60,037 bases of DNA from CAZSAT01 sp964604675. Its GTDB lineage: Bacteria; Myxococcota_A; UBA796; CAJQPC01. The notes beneath the pieces are model-generated. The model made no database searches. It was not told the DNA's origin and worked only from the letters and a program-made list of their open reading frames with translations. Positions 55,214 through 60,037 of this stretch are shown here, piece after piece. The stretch lies in NCBI GenBank assembly GCA_964604675.1, contig CAZSAT010000034.1, forward strand, positions 1 through 60,037, given 5' to 3'. The number at the start of each line of letters is the position of its first letter. Within the stretch, counting starts at the first letter, position 1. Made by a program: the position numbers and the translations under genes.

Positions 55214-55585
55214 ATGGACGTGCTCGTCGTCGATCCCAGCTTCAGCTTCCCCGACCTCTTCGAGCGCTTGCTGCCCGAGGCGCACGTTCGGCACGTCGAT
55301 CACCCCGAGGCGGCCCTCGACGCGGTGCTCGCGTATCGTCCGAAGGTGGTCATCGTCGACGAGAACCTGCCGCACAGGAGCGGCACGTGGCTCCTGGCAC
55401 GCCTGAGGGAGGTCGCGTCTGGGCTACCAGCGATCCTCACGAGCATCACCCCGGAGGACGACAGGCTGCTCGACAGCCTCGACGAGCTGGGGGTCGACTG
55501 GTTCCAGCCGAAGCCCTACGCTCTGTTCGAGCTGCTCGAGGCCGTCGCGGAGCTCACGGGGCCGGGTCCGCAAACGAAGCGCTGA
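55214..55585 (+). CDS. single-domain response regulator receiver
   Basis: A 123-residue CheY-like domain with no output domain. Phosphoacceptor Asp49 sits in KVVIVDENLPHRSG, the switch Thr/Ser in AILTSITPED near residue 76, and the conserved Lys in FQPKPYALFE near residue 100. The N-terminal acidic pair is reduced to one Asp (LVVDPS). It would take phosphate from a histidine kinase encoded elsewhere and act by protein contact. It overlaps the convergent membrane protein by 32 bp. Confidence 0.82.
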   Translation: MDVLVVDPSFSFPDLFERLLPEAHVRHVDHPEAALDAVLAYRPKVVIVDENLPHRSGTWLLARLREVASGLPAILTSITPEDDRLLDSLDELGVDWFQPKPYALFELLEAVAELTGPGPQTKR

Positions 55586-56045
55586 ACGAGCCGGATGGCT
55601 CGGTCGCAGTCGCCACCTCGAGCACCCGCCCGAGCAGCGCGACGAAGCTTCCAGCGAGGAGCACCACCGTGTTCACGCCCACCTGGCCCTCCACCACCGG
55701 GCCGCCGAAGCGGAAGGAGAGCCCCCCGAGGATGGCGAAGGCGATCATCAGGCCGCCCACGCGGGTGATCTGGTGGAAGGCCCGCGTGTCGAGGAAGCGG
55801 CCCGCCTGGTAGTGCCACAGGAGCTTGTCGGCCGACTGGAGCGCGGCGCTGTACAGCATGAGCGCGAACACCTCCGCCATCACGGCGACCACGAAGCTCG
55901 CCCCACCTGCGGCATGCACCGCGTAGCTCGGTCCGAGCCCGACGAGGCGCGCGACCACGAGCACGGGGATGGCCATCCAGCCGCCGAGGATCAAGAACCC
56001 CACAGGGATGCGTGCACGACGGCACGTGCGACGGAGATCGTCCAT
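55554..56045 (-). CDS. four-helix membrane protein, DUF2975-like
   Basis: 163 residues with four hydrophobic segments: PVGFLILGGWMAIPVLVVAR, FVVAVMAEVFALMLYSAAL, GGLMIAFAILGGLSF and VNTVVLLAGSFVALLGRVL. The loop LLWHYQAGRFLDTRAFHQIT between helices two and three resembles the DUF2975 pattern (gene products often next to XRE regulators), though no such regulator is present. Function unknown. AGGAG precedes the ATG at 56045. Confidence 0.7.
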   Translation of the reverse strand: MDDLRRTCRRARIPVGFLILGGWMAIPVLVVARLVGLGPSYAVHAAGGASFVVAVMAEVFALMLYSAALQSADKLLWHYQAGRFLDTRAFHQITRVGGLMIAFAILGGLSFRFGGPVVEGQVGVNTVVLLAGSFVALLGRVLEVATATEPSGSFSASFADPAP

Positions 56046-56085
56046 GTCTCCTCGTCGGTCGGCCTCGGGAGCCCTTGAGCGCATG

Positions 56086-56817
56086 TCAGTACAGGAACGC
56101 GTCGTCTCCCTCGGTGACCGTGACCACCAGGGTGGCCGCACCCAGGGTGGCCTCGTCCAGCTCGTCGAGGGCGGTGCGCAGGCTCTCCGCGTGGTCGGGC
56201 GTGTAGGCGAGCACGTGCAGGGCGCGGGCATCGAAGCGGTGCGTGTCGTCCACGTTCTGCTCGATGTCCTGGAGATCACTCAGCTTGTCCACCAACAGGT
56301 CGGTCGCCTGCTCGACGGTGTAGGGATCGTCGGGGGGGTAGCCGTAGGCGCGGGTGACGCTGACGCCCACCTGCAGCCCGGCCAGGTCGACCAGGAGATC
56401 GATCTTCTTGCCGCCGTCGTCGATGTACTCCACCTCGGTCTCGGTCGCGAGCAGCGCCGCACCCTCACAGCGGTAGAGCACGTCGAAGGCGATGGCTTCG
56501 CTCTCCAGGCTCGAGCCACCGGCGTTGCCGTCTGCGATGATCTCCTGACCGCCCTCCGACAGCAGGCTCGGGTCGTAGGTCGTGTCGCCGAAGTCCAGCG
56601 TGTTCCACACCGACGAGAAGCCGCCGGAGAGGGCCACGCTGTCCAGCCCACCACAGTCGCCGCTGAGCTCACCGAAGCCGTCTTCAGGGCCCAGGTCGGG
56701 CTCACCGGTGTCGTCGCTCGGAGCCGCTGTGTCGTCGACGGCCGTCGAAGCCGTGTCGACCGCCGCAGGACCCGAGTCGGCGGAGTCGCCCGTGCAGGCG
56801 AGGATCAAGAGCCACAT
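56086..56817 (-). CDS. lipoprotein of unknown function with Asp/Thr tether
   Basis: 243 residues. ATG 56817 has GGAGGT six bases upstream, so the start is well supported and gives MWLLILAC with the lipobox cysteine at residue 8 and no basic residue before it. A DTASTAVDDTAAPSDDTG tether follows. The mature region has GDCGGLDSVALSGGFSSVW, DVLYRCEGAALLATETEVEY and KKIDLLVDLAGLQVGVSVTR, possibly a disulfide-linked alpha/beta domain. No family recognised. Confidence 0.78.
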   Translation of the reverse strand: MWLLILACTGDSADSGPAAVDTASTAVDDTAAPSDDTGEPDLGPEDGFGELSGDCGGLDSVALSGGFSSVWNTLDFGDTTYDPSLLSEGGQEIIADGNAGGSSLESEAIAFDVLYRCEGAALLATETEVEYIDDGGKKIDLLVDLAGLQVGVSVTRAYGYPPDDPYTVEQATDLLVDKLSDLQDIEQNVDDTHRFDARALHVLAYTPDHAESLRTALDELDEATLGAATLVVTVTEGDDAFLY

Positions 56818-56872
56818 TGCTGACCTCCAGACCCGCCGATCTCGCCCGACGGGAGGGGCTTGTCAAGCGGCT

Positions 56873-57460
56873 TCAGCCCGCTGCGAGGGCCCTGAGCGCC
56901 GCCCGTCCCCCGGTGAAGACGTGCCACCCGTCACCCACCAGGACCGCGTCCACGTCGAGCGCCGCGAGGCGCGAGACGCTGGCGAGCGCGGCCTGCTTGT
57001 CGACGAGCTTCGGATCGGGGAGCAGGTTGAGCCGGCCGCCGACGTGGCCACGGACGAGATCGCCGCACACCAGCGTGTCGCCGATCACGAGCGCCACCTC
57101 GCCGGGCGTCTTGCTGCCGTCCAGGGTCACGACCCGTGCGCCGAGCACCTCGTCGCCGTCGGCCAGCCACCGGTCGATCGCGATCGGGAACGCGGCCTGT
57201 TCCGCACCCGGCCCGGCAACCTCGGCTCCGAAGCGCTCGGCGAGCTCCGCCACCGCCCGGGTGTGATCGGAGTTGGTGCAGACGATCCAGTGCACGCCGC
57301 CGAGGGCGTCGAGGTGCGCCAGATCGTGCGCCGTCATCGGCATGGGATCGACCAGCACGTTGCCCCTTGGACCCTGCCAGCACAGCCCGTGGAAGTCCAG
57401 GTTCCGGGCCTCGTCGAAGACCGACCACCCGAAGAGGTCGCTGCGGTGGAGCTGCTTCAT
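56873..57460 (-). CDS. metallo-beta-lactamase-fold-like protein with degenerate metal site
   Basis: 195 residues, cytoplasmic. The layout follows MBL hydrolases: GPRGNVLVDPMPMTAHDLAH, VHWIVCTNSDHTRAVAEL where THxHxDH is reduced to TNSDH, VVTLDGSKTPGEVALVIGDT in place of the TpGHspG loop, and VCGDLVRGHVGGRLNLLPDP then DAVLVGDGWHVF. Several metal-ligand histidines are lost, so normal zinc hydrolase activity is doubtful. It may be a divergent lactonase or a regulatory homologue. GAGGA lies upstream of the ATG. Confidence 0.72.
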   Translation of the reverse strand: MKQLHRSDLFGWSVFDEARNLDFHGLCWQGPRGNVLVDPMPMTAHDLAHLDALGGVHWIVCTNSDHTRAVAELAERFGAEVAGPGAEQAAFPIAIDRWLADGDEVLGARVVTLDGSKTPGEVALVIGDTLVCGDLVRGHVGGRLNLLPDPKLVDKQAALASVSRLAALDVDAVLVGDGWHVFTGGRAALRALAAG

Positions 57461-57493
57461 GTCGTCCTCGATCTACGGCGTTAGCGCTGGGGG

Positions 57494-58504
57494 ATGCTCG
57501 CCCTGTTCCTCGGCTGTCTCAAGCTCCTGCCGCCTTCGCTGGAGCCGGCGGAGACGCCCACCTACACCACCGACGACGGCTGGGAGAACCAGCTGCGTCA
57601 CTACCCCGGCGACGGCCCACCGGTCGTGCTCGTGCACGGCATGGGTGCCAACCACTACAACTACGACTTCCGCGAAGAGGTGAGCCTGGCGGCCTGGCTG
57701 CAGGCCGAGGGGTGGGACGTCTGGGTCGTGGGGCTCCGGGGGGACCCGGGGTCGCGGCCCGCGGAGCGCGGGCAGCAAAGGAGCTACACCTTCGACGCGT
57801 TCGCCGAGCAGGACGTACCCGCCGCCATCGACCGGGTGCTGGAGCTGACCGACGCCGAGCAGGTGGAGTGGGTGGGGCACTCCATGGGCGGCATGCTGCT
57901 CTACGCCTACCTCCGCCAGCACCCGGAGAAGGTGGCGGCCGGTGTCGCGGTGTCGAGTCCGGTGCAGTTCGGCGAGCAGCCTCCGCTGCATTCGATCGTG
58001 CGCAAGACGGGCTGGACCACTCCCGGCGAGGGGCGCCTCCGGCAGGATCTCGCCGCCCAGGCCTTCGCGCCGCTCGCCTACAACAACCCCGTCATCCGCA
58101 AGCTGACCTGGCGCGAGAACATGGACCCGGCGATCACGCGGGGGCTGGCGAAGGTCGCCGTCGAGGACATGCCGCACGCCTTCAAGCGCCAGGTGGTCAC
58201 CTGGCTGGACGGGCGGGCCTTCGTCGACGACGACGGCCGCTCCTGGGTCGAGCCCCACACCGGTGTGCCCCTCCTGGTCATGGGCGGCGACAAGGATCTG
58301 GTCGCTCCTTGGGCCAACGTCTCGCCAGCGTGCTCGGTGTACAGCCCCTGCGATCTCGTGCACCTGGCGCCGGAAGGCGGCTTCGACCGCCACTACGGCC
58401 ACCTCGACCCCATGCTGGGCGTCACCGCGGCGCGCGATGTCTACCCCCTCATCGGTGACTTCCTATCGCGGACAGTTTCTGTCCAGGGTGCGCCCGCGGA
58501 GTGA
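57494..58504 (+). CDS. alpha/beta hydrolase, probable lipoprotein
   Basis: 336 residues. MLALFLGC could be a lipobox with cysteine at 8 (G-C preceded by L-F-L). The hydrolase core has VVLVHGMGANHYNYDF (oxyanion loop), the nucleophile elbow VEWVGHSMGGMLLYAYL (Ser), LLVMGGDKDLVAPW (Asp) and GFDRHYGHLDPML (His). An esterase or lipase outside the cytoplasm is likely; substrate unknown. The LMF1-like gene nearby might assist secreted lipases, but no direct link is shown. Confidence 0.87.
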   Translation: MLALFLGCLKLLPPSLEPAETPTYTTDDGWENQLRHYPGDGPPVVLVHGMGANHYNYDFREEVSLAAWLQAEGWDVWVVGLRGDPGSRPAERGQQRSYTFDAFAEQDVPAAIDRVLELTDAEQVEWVGHSMGGMLLYAYLRQHPEKVAAGVAVSSPVQFGEQPPLHSIVRKTGWTTPGEGRLRQDLAAQAFAPLAYNNPVIRKLTWRENMDPAITRGLAKVAVEDMPHAFKRQVVTWLDGRAFVDDDGRSWVEPHTGVPLLVMGGDKDLVAPWANVSPACSVYSPCDLVHLAPEGGFDRHYGHLDPMLGVTAARDVYPLIGDFLSRTVSVQGAPAE

Positions 58505-58518
58505 GCTAAGACGGGTGC

Positions 58519-59820
58519 ATGCGCATCCTGCACACCAGCGACTGGCACCTGGGAAAGCCGCTCGAAGGGCGCAGCCGGCGGGACGAGCAGCAGGCCTTCC
58601 TCGAAGAGCTCGTGCGGCTGGTGGACGAAGCGAGCATCGACCTCGTCCTGCTCGCTGGCGACGTGTTCGACGTCTACAACCCCCCCGCGTGGGCCGAGGA
58701 GCTGTTCTACCAGGCGGTGGCCGAGCTGGGGGCCTATGGCCAGCGCGGGGTGGTCGTCATCGCCGGCAACCACGACTCGCCGGACCGCCTGGCGGCGCCC
58801 CACCAGCTCGCCAAGACCCACGGCGTCTTCATCCTCGGTCGCCCTGACGACACGGTCAGCCGCTACCGGCGGCTCGCCGGGCAGGTCGTCGAGGTCCAGC
58901 ACACCGCGCCGAGCTTCCTGAAGTTGCGTGTCCCACGAACCGGCGAGGTCGCGAGCATCGCCGCGCTGCCCTACCCGTCCGAGTCACGGCTCGGCCGCTT
59001 GCTCGTGGACCACGAAGCCACCCGACAACGCGACTACGCCGCAGGCCTGGCGCGCGTCTTCGACCAGCTCTCCGAAGGCTTCGACAAGAAGACGGTGAAC
59101 CTGGCCATGTCGCACCTCTACGTCGACGAGGCGCGGGCGTCCGAGTCCGAGCGCGAGCTGGTCGGCGGCGCGGACCGCGTCCAGGCAGCGGTGTTGCCCA
59201 AGCGGGCCCAGTACACCGCGCTGGGGCACCTCCACGAACCCCAGGACGTGTGGCTGCCTCCCGGTGGGGCGAAGGGTCGGAGGGCACGATACTCCGGTGC
59301 CCCCCTCGCCTTCCGCATGTCCGAACGAGACAGCAGGAAGTCCGTCACCATCGTCGACGTGGTCCCCGGCAAGGGCCCCGAGGTCGAGCTCGTGCCGATC
59401 GCCGCCGGCCGACCCATGGTGGTCTGGGAGGCCGAGAGCCTCGCCGAGGTGCACCAGGGGCTGGAGCAGGGCCGCCACGTGGGCGCCTGGTGCGAGCTCG
59501 TCGTTCGCCTCGACGAGCGCCCGTCCCATGCAGACATCGTGGCCTTGCGCAAGGCGCGCGATTTCCTGCGCGTGCGCGTCGTGCTCCCGCCCGCCGGCGC
59601 CACCACCTCCGACCTCGGGCGTCGCCGCGAGCTGCCCATGGACGAGCTCTTCCGGCGCTTCGCACGGAGCAAGGAGGTCGAGCCCACGTCGGAGCTCGTC
59701 AAGCTCTTCGAGGAGCTGGCCGAAGGCGCGGGCCTCGACGCGCTCTTGGAAGAGGGGCCCACGCTCAGCGTGCAGACGGACGGGACCGGGCAGGAGACCG
59801 TTCCGGGGGCTGCAAAGTGA
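58519..59820 (+). CDS. sbcD: exonuclease SbcCD, nuclease subunit SbcD
   Basis: A 433-residue Mre11-type phosphoesterase. All five motifs are present: ILHTSDWHLGKPLEGR, DLVLLAGDVFDVYNPP, VVVIAGNHDSPDRL, LAMSHLYVDEA and YTALGHLHEPQDV. The C-terminal part is the capping/dimer region. With SbcC it opens hairpins and trims DNA ends in double-strand break processing. Its stop overlaps the SbcC start (GTGA). Confidence 0.96.
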   Translation: MRILHTSDWHLGKPLEGRSRRDEQQAFLEELVRLVDEASIDLVLLAGDVFDVYNPPAWAEELFYQAVAELGAYGQRGVVVIAGNHDSPDRLAAPHQLAKTHGVFILGRPDDTVSRYRRLAGQVVEVQHTAPSFLKLRVPRTGEVASIAALPYPSESRLGRLLVDHEATRQRDYAAGLARVFDQLSEGFDKKTVNLAMSHLYVDEARASESERELVGGADRVQAAVLPKRAQYTALGHLHEPQDVWLPPGGAKGRRARYSGAPLAFRMSERDSRKSVTIVDVVPGKGPEVELVPIAAGRPMVVWEAESLAEVHQGLEQGRHVGAWCELVVRLDERPSHADIVALRKARDFLRVRVVLPPAGATTSDLGRRRELPMDELFRRFARSKEVEPTSELVKLFEELAEGAGLDALLEEGPTLSVQTDGTGQETVPGAAK

Positions 59821-60037
59821 GGCCGCTGTACCTGAGGGTCGAGGGCCTGCACAGCTACCGCGACAAGGTCGAGCTCGACTTCGAGGAGCTGGGCGCCTTC
59901 GGGCTCTTCGGCGTCTTCGGCCGCACCGGGTCGGGCAAGTCCACCCTGCTCGACGCCATCACCCTGGCGCTCTACGGCGAGGTCGACCGGGCACGCGGTC
60001 GGCGCACCGGCATCGTGAACCACCACGTCGACAAGGT
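59817..60037 (+). CDS. sbcC: exonuclease SbcCD, ATPase subunit SbcC (3' truncated by window)
   Basis: The first 73 residues are visible and the frame is open to the window end. YLRVEGLHSYRDKVELDFEE is the usual SMC/Rad50 N-terminus, followed by the Walker A motif GVFGRTGSGKSTLLDAITLA and LYGEVDRARGRRTG. It powers SbcD and holds DNA ends with long coiled coils (not visible here). GTG start overlapping the sbcD stop. Confidence 0.93.
   Translation, partial: MRPLYLRVEGLHSYRDKVELDFEELGAFGLFGVFGRTGSGKSTLLDAITLALYGEVDRARGRRTGIVNHHVDK

Noticed and set aside
55214..55585. Two-component system at 55.2 kb
   Set aside because: Only a receiver domain is present; no histidine kinase or output domain nearby.

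Overview
The window is about 70% G+C and almost fully coding: 59 genes on both strands, most gaps under 100 bp and none over 300 bp. I saw no rRNA, tRNA, CRISPR array, insertion sequence, integrase or phage gene. Many secreted proteins carry Asp/Thr/Ser-rich tethers (DTGDT, DTASDT) directly after a lipobox cysteine. Together with B12-dependent MetH, GMC oxidase/subunit 3 and DUF1501/DUF1549-type genes, this suggests an uncultured member of the Myxococcota or a related former deltaproteobacterial lineage. That placement is an inference from gene style, not from a marker gene.

Layout. 1-3.1 kb: end of a TPR signalling protein, slyX, an FAD oxidoreductase and a tiny lipoprotein. 3.1-7.1 kb: a coupled operon of cytochrome-c-like lipoprotein, DUF1549/DUF1588-like protein and Tat-exported DUF1501 protein. 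7.2-10.7 kb: an internally duplicated SH3-like protein, a GMC oxidoreductase with its Tat-exported small subunit, and an AMIN/STN secretin-N protein without the barrel. 10.7-12.8 kb: a double-FKBP lipoprotein coupled to an arylsulfotransferase-like lipoprotein. 12.9-20.8 kb: six minus-strand genes (aldehyde dehydrogenase, Fe-alcohol dehydrogenase, class I glutamine amidotransferase, APC permease/USP/EIIA fusion, HAD hydrolase, GCS2 ligase) that could form a gamma-glutamyl amine/amino-alcohol pathway. 21.5-23.2 kb: an SGNH protein and lspA. 23.3-30.1 kb: a secreted phosphoesterase, then the ArsR-methyltransferase/metH operon with a palindromic operator on its promoter. 30.2-34.7 kb: a beta-barrel-like lipoprotein, a BtrH-like protein, a D-threonine-aldolase-like enzyme, a ROK sugar kinase and a Rieske protein. 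34.7-41.2 kb: a radical SAM operon, small envelope proteins, an FAD amine-oxidase-like protein, a methyltransferase pair and a second phosphoesterase. 41.2-50.6 kb: a class III aminotransferase, an orphan flagellar hook-IN protein, an FG-GAP lipoprotein, a membrane sulfatase and a GNAT. 50.7-60.0 kb: paired amidohydrolases, a lipase-maturation-factor-like protein, a receiver-only regulator, a metallo-hydrolase-like protein, an alpha/beta hydrolase and sbcD-sbcC (cut by the window end).

Three features run through the whole window. First, lipoprotein signal peptides are extremely short (the cysteine is at residue 6-13 in most) and usually lack the basic n-region; lspA lies in the same window. 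Second, starts often overlap the previous stop (ATGA, GTGA, TGATG), which implies heavy translational coupling, and convergent genes often overlap at their 3' ends. Third, many starts that do not overlap an upstream stop lack a clear Shine-Dalgarno sequence but have TANNNT 5-9 nt upstream, as expected for leaderless transcripts.
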